64,000 bases of DNA from Ancylobacter defluvii (GCF_018390605.1 NZ_JAHBGD010000028.1:87929-151928), one strand, 5' to 3'. Positions 8,460-20,084 are shown, counted from the stretch's first letter. Notes: a model not told the origin generated them from the letters alone. Numbers and translations: made by a program.

Positions 8460-9083
8460 CTATTCGGCGCCGTGGATGATGATCACCTCGGCGTCGGCGG
8501 CGGCCTTACGGAAGCCGAGCGCGGCCTGGTACTCGGGCGAATGATAGGCGGCGACGGCGGTCGCGTAGTCTTTGAACGCCAATACCACATTGCGCGAGCG
8601 GGCGGGGCCGTGCACCGCCTCGTGCTTGCCGCCGCGCACCAGGAACCAGCCCTTCGAGCTCTCGATGGCGATGGCATCGGCGGCGATATAGGGCTTGTAG
8701 CCCTCGGCATCGTGCACGTCGATGCGCATCACCCAATAGGCGGTGCCCGGCCCGGAGGCCGGCCCGTCGATCACCCCCGCCGCCGGCTGGCTGCCCTCAT
8801 ATTCCTCGATGACGAGGTGCTCGCCATCGGAGGCGGCGAGCCGGTACTTGTAGGCGGCCTGGTATTCCGGCGAGTTGAAGCAGGCGAGCGCGGTCTCGTA
8901 ATCCTTGAACTCGACGACCACGTTGCGCGCGCGGGCAACGCCCTCGGGCGCCTCGAACGCGCCGCCGCGCACCAGGAAGCGGCCACCATAGGCGGCGATC
9001 GCCGCATCGGCGCCGGCGACATAGGGCTTGTAGGCTTCGGCGTCGTTCACGTCGATGCGGCTGATCCAGTAACCCTTGGCCAT
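8460..9083 (-). CDS. Protein with two tandem DUF1330 domains
   Basis: A 207-residue protein composed of two DUF1330 (dimeric ferredoxin-like barrel) units. Unit 1 begins GYWISRIDVNDAEAYKPY and unit 2, from about residue 112, begins AYWVMRIDVHDAEGYKPY. Each continues with FLVRGG, then ARxRNVVxxFKDYxTA and SPEYQAA, so the halves are clear duplicates. Single-domain proteins are about 95 residues, so this is an internal fusion. The function is unknown. The ATG at 9083 is chosen as the family start; longer in-frame sequence upstream overlaps pyrF. It is probably co-transcribed with pyrF, 28 bases upstream. Confidence 0.9.
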   Translation of the reverse strand: MAKGYWISRIDVNDAEAYKPYVAGADAAIAAYGGRFLVRGGAFEAPEGVARARNVVVEFKDYETALACFNSPEYQAAYKYRLAASDGEHLVIEEYEGSQPAAGVIDGPASGPGTAYWVMRIDVHDAEGYKPYIAADAIAIESSKGWFLVRGGKHEAVHGPARSRNVVLAFKDYATAVAAYHSPEYQAALGFRKAAADAEVIIIHGAE

Positions 9084-9111
9084 GCTGTCGAAACCTTCCC
9101 GTTCGGAAAAT

Positions 9112-9840
9112 TCAGGCGGCCGCGAGCGCGGCGGCGATCTCGGCCTGTACGGCGCGGGCGGCGGCGGCCGGATCGGGCGAGGCGATGATCGGCCGGCCGA
9201 CCACCAGATGGTCGGCGCCGGCGCGGATGGCGGCGGCCGGCGTGGCGATGCGCTTCTGGTCGCCGGCGGCGGAGCCGGCCGGCCGTACGCCGGGCGTGAC
9301 GATGGCGCGCTTCGGCCCCAGCACCCCGCGCACCATGGCAGCGTCGGTCGGAGCGCAGACAATGCCGTCGATGCCGGTCTCGCGCGCCTGCTCCACGCGC
9401 CGGCGCACCGTTTCGTCGACGCCCGCGGCATAGCCGGCCTCGGCGAGGTCGGCCTCGTCATAGGAGGTCAGCACGGTCACGGCGAGGATGCGCAACGGGC
9501 TGGCGCCCTTGCCTTCCATCGCCGCGCGCATGGTCTGCGGATAGGCATGCACGGTGAGGAAGCTGGCGCCCATGCCGGCGACGCTCGCCACGCCGCGCGC
9601 CACGGTATTGCCGATGTCGTGCAGCTTGAAGTCGATGAAGACCTTCTTGCCCTCGCCGATCAGCTCGCGGGCGAAGCCGAGGCCGCCGGCAAACCCGAGC
9701 TCATAGCCGATCTTGTAGAAGCTGACGGTGTCACCGAGCTTCGAGACTACGTCCTCGGCCGCCCGCAGCGAGGGTAGGTCGAGAGCGACGATCAGCCGGT
9801 CGCGCGGATCGGCAACGGCAAGGCGCGCGGCGGGGCTCAT
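9112..9840 (-). CDS. pyrF: Orotidine 5'-phosphate decarboxylase
   Basis: A 242-residue TIM-barrel enzyme catalysing OMP to UMP, the last step of de novo UMP synthesis. Near the N-terminus is LIVALDLPS, the first substrate aspartate. [16 protein letters not shown] carries the catalytic D-x-K-x-x-D pattern, and ITPGVRPAG with LVVGRPI is the phosphate-binding part. Length matches bacterial PyrF. It lies in the leftward cluster with the FMN reductase and DUF1330 genes. The 97-base gap to the reductase gene does not show a clear terminator. Confidence 0.96.
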   Translation of the reverse strand: MSPAARLAVADPRDRLIVALDLPSLRAAEDVVSKLGDTVSFYKIGYELGFAGGLGFARELIGEGKKVFIDFKLHDIGNTVARGVASVAGMGASFLTVHAYPQTMRAAMEGKGASPLRILAVTVLTSYDEADLAEAGYAAGVDETVRRRVEQARETGIDGIVCAPTDAAMVRGVLGPKRAIVTPGVRPAGSAAGDQKRIATPAAAIRAGADHLVVGRPIIASPDPAAAARAVQAEIAAALAAA

Positions 9841-9938
9841 CGGCGGTCTCCGGTCGACTGGTCCTCAGGCTCCGCGCCGCGGCACGGTGGCTGCGGGCAG
9901 TGGCTGCGGGGCGGTGGCTTCGGCGCGGTGGCCTGGCG

Positions 9939-10535
9939 CTAGGCGCGCAGGCCTGCGCGCAGCGCCGACTGGTCGATAAGCGTGCGCAGCGTTCCGCGCA
10001 AGCGTTCGAGCTGACGATCGTCCTTGAAATCCCCGGCGTCGGTGAAAGCCTGGTGCGCGGCGGGCACCATCGCCTGCTCGGCGAGCACTAGCGCGCTCAG
10101 CCCGAGCGCCAGCACCTGGCGCAGCATCATCGCCGCGCGATAGCCGCCGAGCGCGCCGGGCGAGGTCGAGCCGATGGCGAAGACCGGCCCCTTGAAGGGG
10201 TCGTGCCCGCCGCCGCCCGGCGCGCCCTTGGCGCGGCTCGCCCAGTCGATGGCGTTCTTCAGCAGCGGCGACACGGAGGCATTGTATTCCGGCGTGGCGA
10301 TGAACACCCCGTCGGCCAGCGCCAGCTGGTCGCGCAACTGCTCGGCGGCCTGCGGCACGCCTTCCTCGGCTTCGAGATCGGCGTCGTAGATCGGCAGCGG
10401 GTAGTCCTGGAGCGAGATCAGCACCGGCTCGGCGCCGAGCAAGGCAAGCTCCTTGGCGGCCACAGCCGCCAGATTCGCCGAATAGGAGCCGGTGCGGATC
10501 GAGCCGGCGAAGGTGAGGATCTTGGGCGGGCGCAT
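9939..10535 (-). CDS. NADPH-dependent FMN reductase-family protein
   Basis: A 198-residue flavodoxin-like protein. The FMN phosphate loop is visible as GSIRTGSYSANLA at residues 11-23, and the isoalloxazine-side segment is ATPEYNASVSPLLKNAIDW, followed by SRAKG. This places it with the ChrR/azoreductase-like NAD(P)H:quinone or FMN reductases. The ATG at 10535 gives the family N-terminus; the open frame further upstream overlaps the next gene and is not needed. The substrate (quinone, chromate or other) cannot be inferred. It sits between pyrF and the PmtA-like gene. Confidence 0.85.
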   Translation of the reverse strand: MRPPKILTFAGSIRTGSYSANLAAVAAKELALLGAEPVLISLQDYPLPIYDADLEAEEGVPQAAEQLRDQLALADGVFIATPEYNASVSPLLKNAIDWASRAKGAPGGGGHDPFKGPVFAIGSTSPGALGGYRAAMMLRQVLALGLSALVLAEQAMVPAAHQAFTDAGDFKDDRQLERLRGTLRTLIDQSALRAGLRA

Positions 10536-10614
10536 GGCTCTCTCCGCAGGGGCGTGTTGATGGCGGGCTGGGTGCGGGGAATGCCCCCGGCCGCTCCGCC
10601 GCCGGGGGCGGATG

Positions 10615-11214
10615 TCAGGCGGTGCGGGAACGATACACCCAGACGCGGGCCGGCGGCAGATTGGCCCAGATGCGCGGGCTGCGGTGGGAATCGAAGCGCT
10701 CGGGCTGCAACGGCACCGGCGACACCACCGCATAGGTGAACTGGATGAACGGCGCCTGCGGCCGCGACAAGTCGAAGGACTGGTCGAGCAGGCTGTAGCG
10801 TTCGGCCACTGGCCGGGTGAACAGCGGCAGCGAGGAGACCACCGCCGCCGCCGGCTTGTCGAGCGAGCCGTCAAGCGTCTTGCCGATGCCGTAGGCATCG
10901 CCGCGGATCACCGTCGCGCCGGGAAAGCGCGCCTTGAGCAGGTTGCAGAATTCCGGGTTGTACTCGATCAGCACCAGCCGCTCCGGCGCCACGCCGCGGG
11001 CGATCAGCGCCGCCGTCACCGGCCCGGTGCCAGGCCCGAGCTCGATGACCGGGCCGTCCGCATCGGGGTCGACATAGCCGGCCATGGTGCGCGCCAGCGC
11101 CCGGCCGGACGGCGACACCGCTCCGGTGCGTAGCGGATCCTGCAGCCAGGATTGGAGGAAGCGGACTTCGTCGGGACGTGCCTTTTGGCCGTCGGAGCAG
11201 GAACGATGCAGCAT
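10615..11214 (-). CDS. pmtA: PmtA-like phospholipid N-methyltransferase
   Basis: A 199-residue soluble SAM methyltransferase from ATG 11214. A TTG at 11304 would add 30 residues that do not look like family sequence. PSGRALARTM, then the SAM motif VIELGPGTGPVTAAL, LIEYNPEFC and VVSSLPLF match the rhizobial PmtA/rRNA-adenine-methyltransferase-like group. That group methylates phosphatidylethanolamine towards phosphatidylcholine. From my recollection, Bradyrhizobium pmtA lies directly after dnaKJ, which agrees with the location here. Substrate assignment is therefore likely but not proved. Confidence 0.75.
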   Translation of the reverse strand: MLHRSCSDGQKARPDEVRFLQSWLQDPLRTGAVSPSGRALARTMAGYVDPDADGPVIELGPGTGPVTAALIARGVAPERLVLIEYNPEFCNLLKARFPGATVIRGDAYGIGKTLDGSLDKPAAAVVSSLPLFTRPVAERYSLLDQSFDLSRPQAPFIQFTYAVVSPVPLQPERFDSHRSPRIWANLPPARVWVYRSRTA

Positions 11215-11380
11215 GCCACTTGGATTCCAGAGCGCCGAAACGGAACGGCCGTGAATGAAGGGGACGAAATGCAATCCTGGAAGACTATGCGCGCTATCGG
11301 GCAATGTTAAGTCACTGCGATGACGCGGGCGTTACATCGGCCGGAGGTTCCGGCCGCTGCCGATACGTCACGCGTCGACG

Positions 11381-12532
11381 TCATTCCGCGTCGCCGGCGA
11401 AGAAATCCTTGACCTTGGCGAAGAAGCCATGCGCCTCGGGATGATTTTCAGTCGAGGATTCCGCCTCGAACTCGGTGAGCAGTTCGCGCTGGCGGCGAGT
11501 GAGGTTCTGCGGCGTCTCCACCACCACCTGCACATACATGTCGCCGCGGGTGCGGGTGCGCAGCACCGGCATGCCCTTGCCGCCGAGGCGGAAGCGCTTG
11601 CCGGACTGGGTGCCTTCGGGGATCTTCACCTTCGAGGTGTCGCCGTCGATGGTCGGCACCTCGAACGAGCCGCCCAGCGCCGCCGTCACCATCGAGATCG
11701 GCGCCCGGCAGAACAGGTCGGCGCCGTCGCGCTGGAAGAAGTCGTGCGGAGCGATGGACAGGAAGATGTAGAGGTCGCCCGCCGGGCCGCCGCGCGTCCC
11801 GGCCTCGCCTTCGCCGCCGAGGCGAATGCGGGTGCCGTCCTCGACGCCGGCGGGGATCGCGACCTCCAGCGTGCGCTCCTTGGTGACCTTCCCGGCGCCG
11901 GCGCAGGCCGGGCAGGGATCCTCGATCACCTGGCCGCGGCCCTGGCAGCTCGGGCAGGTGCGCTCCAGGGTGAAGAAGCCCTGCGCCTGCCGCACGCGGC
12001 CGGCGCCGCCGCAGGTGCGGCAGGTGGTCGGCTGGGTGCCCGGCTTGGCGCCGGTGCCGGTGCAGGCCTCGCAGGTGATCGAGGTCGGCAGGTGCAGCGT
12101 GGCATCCTTGCCGGAGAAGGCATCCTCAAGCGTGATTTCCATGTTGTAGCGCAGGTCCGCCCCGCGCTCGCGGCCGGTGCCGCGCCCGCCGCCGCTGCGC
12201 CGCCCGCCACCGCCGCCACCCATCCCGAACAGGTCGTCGAAGATGTCGGAGAAGGTGGAGGCGAAATCATTGCCGAAGCCGGCACCGGCGCCGCCGCCCG
12301 AACCATTCTCGAAGGCGGCATGGCCGAAGCGGTCATAGGCGGAGCGCTTCTGCGGATCCTTCAGCACGTCATAGGCTTCGCTGATCTGCTTGAAGCGCGC
12401 CTCCGCGGCGGCATCGCCGGGGTTCTTGTCGGGATGCCACTTCATGGCGAGCTTGCGATAGCTCGATTTGAGTTCCCCGTCCGAGCAGGTGCGGGTGACT
12501 TCGAGCAGTTCGTAATAGTCGATCTTGGCCAT
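11381..12532 (-). CDS. dnaJ: Chaperone protein DnaJ
   Basis: A 383-residue Hsp40 co-chaperone that stimulates DnaK ATPase and delivers unfolded proteins. The J domain covers residues 1-70 with the HPD tripeptide in [11 protein letters not shown] glycine/phenylalanine-rich linker to about residue 125 precedes the zinc-binding region with four C-x-x-C-x-G-x-G repeats ([35 protein letters not shown]). The C-terminal substrate domains follow. Full family length. It lies downstream of dnaK, separated by about 230 bases that contain a terminator-like hairpin. Confidence 0.97.
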   Translation of the reverse strand: MAKIDYYELLEVTRTCSDGELKSSYRKLAMKWHPDKNPGDAAAEARFKQISEAYDVLKDPQKRSAYDRFGHAAFENGSGGGAGAGFGNDFASTFSDIFDDLFGMGGGGGGRRSGGGRGTGRERGADLRYNMEITLEDAFSGKDATLHLPTSITCEACTGTGAKPGTQPTTCRTCGGAGRVRQAQGFFTLERTCPSCQGRGQVIEDPCPACAGAGKVTKERTLEVAIPAGVEDGTRIRLGGEGEAGTRGGPAGDLYIFLSIAPHDFFQRDGADLFCRAPISMVTAALGGSFEVPTIDGDTSKVKIPEGTQSGKRFRLGGKGMPVLRTRTRGDMYVQVVVETPQNLTRRQRELLTEFEAESSTENHPEAHGFFAKVKDFFAGDAE

Positions 12533-12711
12533 GGGTCGCCGTGCCGCCGAATCGTTCTGTCCACCGGCCAGCCGTGCCGTTCGGATCCGTCATGGATGCG
12601 CGCAGGCTGGCGGGACGCTCGGGCCCGTTACATGCAGGAAGCTTGCCGCCGGAAACTCCATCCGGCAGCAAATCTGCCGGGGCCTGGGCACGCTCGCCTG
12701 CGTCGTCACTA

Positions 12712-12744
12712 CAAAGCCGCCCCGGAAGCGGACTCCCGGGGCGG
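12712..12744 (-). terminator. Terminator-like hairpin after dnaK
   Basis: Perfect 9-bp arms CCGCCCCGG (12717-12725) and CCGGGGCGG (12736-12744) with a 10-base loop. On the minus strand the stem is followed by CTTTGT, a short T tract. It lies 18 bases after the dnaK stop and could end or attenuate the dnaK transcript before dnaJ. Confidence 0.6.
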
Positions 12745-12761
12745 GGTGTCGGAGAAGCCGA

Positions 12762-14660
<1,899 letters not shown>

Positions 14661-14803
14661 ATATATTCTCCTTCTGGCAGGCCGGCCGGGCCTCATGAAG
14701 CACCCGGAGAGGAACGACACCGGCGCTCGTCGCGCCACGCCGTCCCCCCGGACCGGCCTCCGATAGATTGGGTACGACGCTTTTTCCGAGCGTCGTTCGC
14801 TCG

Positions 14804-14835
14804 CCGATATAGGGGCGGCGTTACGCGCCTGCAAG
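14804..14835 (-). promoter_or_regulatory. RpoH (sigma-32) heat-shock promoter of dnaK
   Basis: On the minus strand, CTTGCA (-35, 14830-14835), a 16-base spacer, then CCTATATCGG (-10, 14804-14813). This matches the alphaproteobacterial heat-shock consensus CTTG...CYTATNTNNG exactly at the -10. The implied transcript start leaves a leader of roughly 135 bases before the dnaK ATG. Confidence 0.8.
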
Positions 14836-14940
14836 AAGCCTTCTCGGGTTGAATCCGAGCCATGTTGGATTGAATCGCGGCCTTGGCCGGCTGACCGCGG
14901 CTTGCTTGCGCAATGCGCGGCGGGGAGCCGCCGCGACGCC

Positions 14941-15870
14941 TCAGGCCGCCACGGCGGTGGCGACGCCGCGGAACCGTCCCGCCAGTTCCCTGAGCACCGG
15001 CACCTGGGTGCCGATCTCCCGCCAGTGACGCGGGTTGAGCTCCAGGATCGCCGTCACGGCGGAGGTGAGCGGCGCCGCCTCGGCGACCGCCTGCCAGTCG
15101 ATGCCGCCCCAGCCGATCGGCAGGTGCAGGTCGCCCTCGCCGAAGGCCACGGCCTCGGCGGGATGATAGGTCCACAGGTCGCTCGGCCGGCCGAAGCTGT
15201 CATGCAGGTGCAGATGCGCGACATACGGCGCCAGCGCCGCGATCTCGGCGATCGGGTCGTGCCGGGTCTCGGCGCAGCGGATGAAGGCATGGCTGACGTC
15301 GAGCGTCGCCCTCACCGCGTCGTGGTCGATGGCGGCGAGCTCGCCGGCCAGCTTCAGCGGGGTCGCGGTCTCCCGCGCGCCGGCAAAGCGGAAGATGTTC
15401 TCGACGCACAGCGTCAGCCCGGCGGCGGCGGCGCGGTCGCCGGCGCGGACCAGCGCATCGCGCTGGCGGGCATAGGCGACCTCGATGTCGTCGCCCTGCT
15501 CGCGCACGATGCCGGTATGGATGACCAGTTTGTCGGCACCGATGGTGCCGGCGATCTCGATTGCGGCGTCCAGCACCGCTTCATGGCGCGACAGCCGCTC
15601 GGGCAGGTCCATCAGGTTGATCGAGAGCGGCCCGTGCACCGTGTAGCGGAGCTTGCGGCCGGCTAGGCTGCTTGTGAGGTCGGCGAGCCGGCCGGTCAGC
15701 ACCCGGCCGCCGACGATGAGGTGCCACGCATAGACCGGCAGTTCCACCACATCGACGCCGAGCGCCTCCGCTTCGTCGAGAGAGAGACCGAGATCGTCGA
15801 ACTCGGGACTGCCTTCACGCAGGGAATAGCCACAGGCACGGATGGGGGAAGCCGGGAGGGGCATCTGCAT
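14941..15870 (-). CDS. Sugar phosphate isomerase/epimerase-like TIM-barrel protein
   Basis: A 309-residue protein of the xylose-isomerase-like/AP endonuclease 2 TIM-barrel superfamily. Candidate metal ligands occur in order: [27 protein letters not shown] (glutamate), ATLDVSHAF (aspartate and histidine), HLHLHDSFG and AILELNP. This order is characteristic of the fold, which includes sugar epimerases, endonuclease IV and others. The substrate is not predictable. No operon partner is evident: dnaK lies downstream with a 280-base gap, and the glyoxalase-fold gene lies upstream on the same strand. Confidence 0.8.
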   Translation of the reverse strand: MQMPLPASPIRACGYSLREGSPEFDDLGLSLDEAEALGVDVVELPVYAWHLIVGGRVLTGRLADLTSSLAGRKLRYTVHGPLSINLMDLPERLSRHEAVLDAAIEIAGTIGADKLVIHTGIVREQGDDIEVAYARQRDALVRAGDRAAAAGLTLCVENIFRFAGARETATPLKLAGELAAIDHDAVRATLDVSHAFIRCAETRHDPIAEIAALAPYVAHLHLHDSFGRPSDLWTYHPAEAVAFGEGDLHLPIGWGGIDWQAVAEAAPLTSAVTAILELNPRHWREIGTQVPVLRELAGRFRGVATAVAA

Positions 15871-16015
15871 CGTTCGGAATTTCCTTCACTTCGCAGGTTG
15901 ATAGAGGTCGTGCGGACGCCGGAGCGCCACTTGATCGACGCACCTGCGCCTTCAACATGACATGCGAATGTCGGAATCGCCTAATGCCCTACCGTCATCA
16001 GGGCCTTGCGCCGCC

Positions 16016-16399
16016 TCACATTTTTGGCGTGATCCAACCCATATAGGCACCTTCGGCATCCCGCACGATGGCGATCCGGCCGACGCCGGGCACGTCGAAG
16101 GGCGGCCTGACGATGGTGCCGCCGGCGGCCTGCGCCTCCCCGGCGCGCGCATCGACGTCGTCGATGGCGATGTAGGTCATCCAGTGCGCCGGCATGTCCT
16201 TGAAGTCCGGCCCGGCGAGCGGAAACAGGCCGCCGATCTCCGTGTCGCCCTTCTTGATGATCCAGTACTCGCCCTCCGCCATGGGGAAGGGCGCGAAGCT
16301 CCATCCCATCAGCCGGGTGTAGAAGGCCTTGGCGGCGGCGGGATCGGGGCTGTTGAGCTCGTTCCAGACGAAGCTGCCGTGCTGCGGCGTCTCGGACAT
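16016..16399 (-). CDS. VOC-family (glyoxalase/bleomycin-resistance fold) protein
   Basis: A 127-residue cytoplasmic protein. The ATG at 16399 is chosen over an upstream frame opening at 16519 because GGGAGGAA lies five bases before it. The sequence GSFVWNELNSPDPAAAKAFY opens the first beta-alpha-beta-beta-beta unit. EYWIIKKGDTEIGGLFPL and HWMTYIAIDDVDARAGEAQAAGG are typical of the second half, ending IAIVRDAEGAYMGWI. Members are often annotated as hydroxylases or glyoxalase-like enzymes, but here neither substrate nor metal can be assigned. Confidence 0.85.
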   Translation of the reverse strand: MSETPQHGSFVWNELNSPDPAAAKAFYTRLMGWSFAPFPMAEGEYWIIKKGDTEIGGLFPLAGPDFKDMPAHWMTYIAIDDVDARAGEAQAAGGTIVRPPFDVPGVGRIAIVRDAEGAYMGWITPKM

Positions 16400-16615
16400 G
16401 GGTTCCTCCCGTGCGGCGCCGGCCGGCGGGAGGGCCGGAGCGGCGATGTTAACGGTCCGGATACGATACTCCGAGAAAGGCGATCCGTGGCGTAGCGGCG
16501 ACCCGTTCTCGTCGGCCATCTTGATGCCGTCATCGCTTGCGATGTCGCCGTAACCTCTCTAGACCGATCAACGGACGGCGCTTTTCTCAAGCAGCCGCGC
16601 GGCGCATCCCGGAAA

Positions 16616-17305
16616 ATGCAGCTCTATCATCACCCCTTCTGCCAGTTCTCGCGCATGATCCGTCTCGCCCTCGGCGAGATGGGAATGGACCCCGAGCTCA
16701 TCGAGGAACGGGTCTGGGAACGTCGCCCGGGCTTCCTGATGCTCGACCCCGCCGGCCAGACGCCGGTGCTGGCGGAGGCGGACGGGCTGGTGGTGCCGGG
16801 CGGTACCGTCATCGCCGAATATCTCGACGAGACCTATGGCCATGCGATGGGCGACCGTCGGCTGCTGCCCGCCGGGCGCGAGGACCGCGTCGAGGTGCGC
16901 CGGCTAATGGCCTGGTTCAACGAGAAGTTCTACTTCGAGGTGTCCGAGCCGCTGGTGCGCGAGAAGGTCTACAAGCGCTACATGCCGCGCGAGGCCGGCG
17001 GCGGCCCGCCGGACATGCCGGCCATCCGCGCCGCGCGCGCCAATATCCGCTATCATCTGCATTATATCGGCTGGCTTCTGAAGACGCGGAACTGGCTCGG
17101 CGGCGACCGGCTCACCTTTGCCGACCTCGCCGCCGCCGCCCATATTTCCTGCGTCGACTATCTGGGCGACGTGCCGTGGGGCGAGGACGAGACGGCGAAG
17201 ATCTGGTACGCGCGCATCAAGTCGCGCCCGGCCTTCCGGCCGCTGCTCGCCCTGAGCATGGCGGGGATGCCGCCGGCCGCCTGCTACGCGGATCTGGATT
17301 TCTGA
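16616..17305 (+). CDS. Glutathione S-transferase family protein
   Basis: A 229-residue protein with an N-terminal thioredoxin-fold domain: [19 protein letters not shown] (C9-x-x-S12 motif), then [30 protein letters not shown], where the cis-proline and glutathione gamma-glutamyl site lie. A helical C-terminal domain follows ([35 protein letters not shown]). It probably conjugates or reduces substrates with glutathione in the cytoplasm; the substrate is unknown. It abuts queG with essentially no gap, suggesting co-translation. Confidence 0.88.
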   Translation: MQLYHHPFCQFSRMIRLALGEMGMDPELIEERVWERRPGFLMLDPAGQTPVLAEADGLVVPGGTVIAEYLDETYGHAMGDRRLLPAGREDRVEVRRLMAWFNEKFYFEVSEPLVREKVYKRYMPREAGGGPPDMPAIRAARANIRYHLHYIGWLLKTRNWLGGDRLTFADLAAAAHISCVDYLGDVPWGEDETAKIWYARIKSRPAFRPLLALSMAGMPPAACYADLDF

Positions 17306-18474
17306 ACCCGCAGGCTTCCGACGCGCCGCGCGCCGCTGCCGCTGCCAGGGCTCTGCTCCACCAGCTCGCCCGCGACGAGGGGTTCGACGCCATCGGCATC
17401 TGCGCCGCCGACGCCATCCCGCAGGCGGCGCCGCGCCTTGCGCAATGGCTGGCCTCCGGCGCCCAGGGCGACATGGAGTGGATGGAAGAGACCGCCGCGC
17501 GCCGTTCCTCGCCGCGCGCCCTGTGGCCGCAGGCGCGCTCGGTCGTCATGCTCGGCCTCAATTACGGCCCGGACGAGGATCCCCGTCTTGCACTGGCCGA
17601 CGCATCGCGGGGCGCCATCTCGGTCTATGCCCGCGGCGATGACTATCACGAGCTGGTCAAGGGCAAGCTGAAGCGCATCGCCTCGCGCTTTGTGCCGCGC
17701 GTCGGAGGCCCTGAGAACGTCGAGGTGAAGGTGTTCGTCGACACCGCGCCGCTGATGGAGAAGCCGCTGGCCGCCGCCGCCGGCCTCGGCTGGCAGGGCA
17801 AGCACACCAATCTGGTCTCGCGCGAAAAGGGCTCCTGGCTGCTGCTCGGCGCCATCGCCACCACGCTGGAGCTGCCGCCGGACGCGGCGGAGCGCGATCA
17901 TTGCGGCTCCTGCCGTGCCTGCCTCGATGCCTGCCCGACGGGCGCCTTTCCGGCCCCCTATCGCATCGATGCCCGCCGCTGCGTGTCCTATCTCACCATC
18001 GAGCACCGGGGGCCGATCCCGCGTGCGCTGCGCCCGCTCATCGGCAACCGCATCTATGGCTGCGACGATTGCCTCGCTGCCTGCCCGTGGAACAAGTTCG
18101 CGCAGCTCGGCCGCGAGGCCCGGCTCGCCGCCCGCGACGAAAACCGCAATCCCGCCCTCGCCGAACTCGCCCGGCTCGACGATGCGCAGTTCCGCGCCCG
18201 CTTCAGCAAGAGCCCGATCAAGCGGACCGGGCGCGTGCGTTTCTTGCGCAATGTGTTGACCGCCATCGGCAATTCCGGCGACCCTTCGCTCGCCGGCGAA
18301 GCCGAGCGTCTGCTTGCCGATCCGGAGCCGCTGATCCGCGGCGCGGCGGTCTGGGCGCTGTCGCGCCTCGTCCCGCCGGACGATTTCGCCCGCCTCGCCT
18401 CCCGGCATCTGCCGGGTGAACCCGACGCCGAGGTGCGTGCGGAATGGGATACCTCGTTGGAGAGCGCCGCGTGA
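17302..18474 (+). CDS. queG: Epoxyqueuosine reductase QueG
   Basis: About 390 residues; QueG reduces epoxyqueuosine to queuosine in tRNA using cobalamin and two 4Fe-4S clusters. The ferredoxin motifs are [16 protein letters not shown] and [18 protein letters not shown]-like helices follow near the C-terminus. [26 protein letters not shown] is the conserved cobalamin-region segment with the catalytic aspartate. Family homology begins about residue 15 ([17 protein letters not shown]), but no ATG, GTG or TTG lies nearby. The CTG at 17302, overlapping the GST stop codon (CTGA), is the most economical start. The stop overlaps the next gene's GTG. Confidence 0.9.
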   Translation: MNPQASDAPRAAAAARALLHQLARDEGFDAIGICAADAIPQAAPRLAQWLASGAQGDMEWMEETAARRSSPRALWPQARSVVMLGLNYGPDEDPRLALADASRGAISVYARGDDYHELVKGKLKRIASRFVPRVGGPENVEVKVFVDTAPLMEKPLAAAAGLGWQGKHTNLVSREKGSWLLLGAIATTLELPPDAAERDHCGSCRACLDACPTGAFPAPYRIDARRCVSYLTIEHRGPIPRALRPLIGNRIYGCDDCLAACPWNKFAQLGREARLAARDENRNPALAELARLDDAQFRARFSKSPIKRTGRVRFLRNVLTAIGNSGDPSLAGEAERLLADPEPLIRGAAVWALSRLVPPDDFARLASRHLPGEPDAEVRAEWDTSLESAA

Positions 18475-19334
18475 CCACGCTGATCTGCCTCGGCTACGGC
18501 TTCTGCGCCCGTGGCTATGCCGCGCTGTTCGCCGGGCGCTTCTCCCGCGTCCTCGGCACCTCGCGCCAGGGTGCGGGCGCGCAAGGCCCGGTGGAACGGC
18601 TGGCACCGGATTCGCCGGCCCTCGCCGCGGCGATATCCGGCGAGGCGGCGGTGCTGGCCAGCGCCGCGCCGGGGGAGGCCGGCGATCCGTTCCTGCCCGC
18701 GCTCGCCGGCGCGCTGGAGCAGGGCTCCGGCCCGATCGTCTATCTCTCCACCATCGGCGTCTATGGCGACAGCGCCGGTGCCTGGATCGACGAGAGCGCG
18801 CCGCTCGATGCCGGCAAGCCCCGCGCCAGCCGCCGCATCGAGGCGGAGGCGGCTTGGCGCGCGCTCGGCGCCCGCGCCGGCCGGCCGGTGGCGATCCTCA
18901 GGCTGGGGGGCATCTACGGTCCCGGCCGTAACGCGCTGGTCGATGTCGCCGATGGCAGTGCCCGCTGCATCGAGCGCGCCGGCCAGATGTTCAACCGCAT
19001 CCATGTCGACGACATCGCCCGCACTGTCGACGCCGCCTTCCGCCTCGGTTTCGAGGGTGCGGTGAACGTGGTGGACGACGAGCCCGCGCCGGCTTGCGCG
19101 CCGGTGCGCCATGCCGCGCGCCTGCTCGGCCGGCCGGAGCCGGTGGCGGTGCCGTTCGCGCAGGCCGCGCCCGCCATGTCGGCAATGGCGCTGTCGTTCT
19201 GGGCCGACAACCGCCGGGTGCGCAATGCGCGGCTCAGGCGCGAGCTCGGCGTCGACCTCGCCTTTCCGAGCTATCGCGAGGGGCTCGACGCGCTGTTCGC
19301 GCAAGGCGAGGGAAGCGCCGGGGCGCGCGACTGA
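18471..19334 (+). CDS. NAD-dependent epimerase/dehydratase-like protein (YeeZ type)
   Basis: A 287-residue extended-SDR-like protein beginning at a GTG that overlaps the queG stop (GTGA). The N-terminal Rossmann strand [19 protein letters not shown] carries a G-x-G-x-x-A/G-type loop. [21 protein letters not shown] matches the SDR active-site region, and [14 protein letters not shown] is the substrate-side loop. The usual Y-x-x-x-K is not obvious, so activity is uncertain. A later segment, [17 protein letters not shown], is typical of the family. It is the third gene of the GST-queG run. Confidence 0.8.
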   Translation: MTTLICLGYGFCARGYAALFAGRFSRVLGTSRQGAGAQGPVERLAPDSPALAAAISGEAAVLASAAPGEAGDPFLPALAGALEQGSGPIVYLSTIGVYGDSAGAWIDESAPLDAGKPRASRRIEAEAAWRALGARAGRPVAILRLGGIYGPGRNALVDVADGSARCIERAGQMFNRIHVDDIARTVDAAFRLGFEGAVNVVDDEPAPACAPVRHAARLLGRPEPVAVPFAQAAPAMSAMALSFWADNRRVRNARLRRELGVDLAFPSYREGLDALFAQGEGSAGARD

Positions 19335-19341
19335 TTTTCGC

Positions 19342-19983
19342 TCACGCCGCCGGGCCGAAGGCGCGCAGGAAGGCGTCCACGGTGAAGCGGATCGCCTTCG
19401 CGATCTCGTCCGGCGCCGGTTGCTCCATCTGGCCGAACAGCATCGGGGTGACGGTCTGGGCATAGCAGCTGCAGATGAACTGCCGCGCCGCCAGTTCGGG
19501 GGCCTCGACGGCGAGTTCGCCGCGGGCGGATTTGGCGGCGAGCCAGTCGCTCAGCAGCGCCACGGCGGTCTCGATGCCGGCCTCGTGATAGGCGGCGCCA
19601 ACCGCCGGGAATTTGTCGGCGACGCCGATCACCACCCGCACCGTGGCAATGTATTCCGGCTCCGCCATCGCCGCGATGTAGCGCCCGGCCACCGCGGTCA
19701 GCTCGGCGCGCACGTCGCCTTCCGGCTCGAGTACGAAGCAGCGCTCGGCGGTGCTGGCGCATTTCTCGCGCAGCAGCGCACGGAACAGCTCCTCTTTCGA
19801 GACGAAATAAGTGTAAAGCGTGCCCTTCGACACACCGGCGGCCCGCGCGATCTCGCCCATGCTGGCGCCGTCGAAGCCGCTCGCCAGAAACACGCCACCG
19901 GCGCCGTCGAGAATCCGTCGGCGTTTTTCCGTGCCGTGCGATGGAAAGGCCCAAACATCCGGTAGGGTGAGGGTGGCTGCCAT
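19342..19983 (-). CDS. TetR/AcrR-family transcriptional regulator
   Basis: A 213-residue repressor-type regulator. The N-terminal helix-turn-helix is clear: RRRILDGAGGVFLASGFDGASMGEIARAAGVSKGTLYTYFVSKEELF, spanning about residues 21-68 in three helices. The C-terminal ligand-binding domain is variable and resembles the AcrR C-terminal type (RQFICSCYAQTVTPMLFG). The gene converges with the epimerase. Just upstream of its start is a perfect inverted repeat (20013-20033) that could be its own operator. Target genes and ligand are unknown; divergent kup is 567 bases away. Confidence 0.9.
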   Translation of the reverse strand: MAATLTLPDVWAFPSHGTEKRRRILDGAGGVFLASGFDGASMGEIARAAGVSKGTLYTYFVSKEELFRALLREKCASTAERCFVLEPEGDVRAELTAVAGRYIAAMAEPEYIATVRVVIGVADKFPAVGAAYHEAGIETAVALLSDWLAAKSARGELAVEAPELAARQFICSCYAQTVTPMLFGQMEQPAPDEIAKAIRFTVDAFLRAFGPAA

Positions 19984-20012
19984 ATCGGTCCATCGTGACG
20001 CGAGAAAACGAT

Positions 20013-20033
20013 CGGAAATCTATTACATTTCCG
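20013..20033. promoter_or_regulatory. Candidate TetR operator
   Basis: Perfect inverted repeat CGGAAAT-N7-ATTTCCG, thirty bases before the tetR start codon and facing it. Arm length and position suit autoregulation by the adjacent TetR protein. Binding is inferred from position only. Confidence 0.5.
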
Positions 20034-20084
20034 AATTTTTGCGATCACGTTGTCGCTATCGCCGTGGGCGTTCTCGGCAAAACC

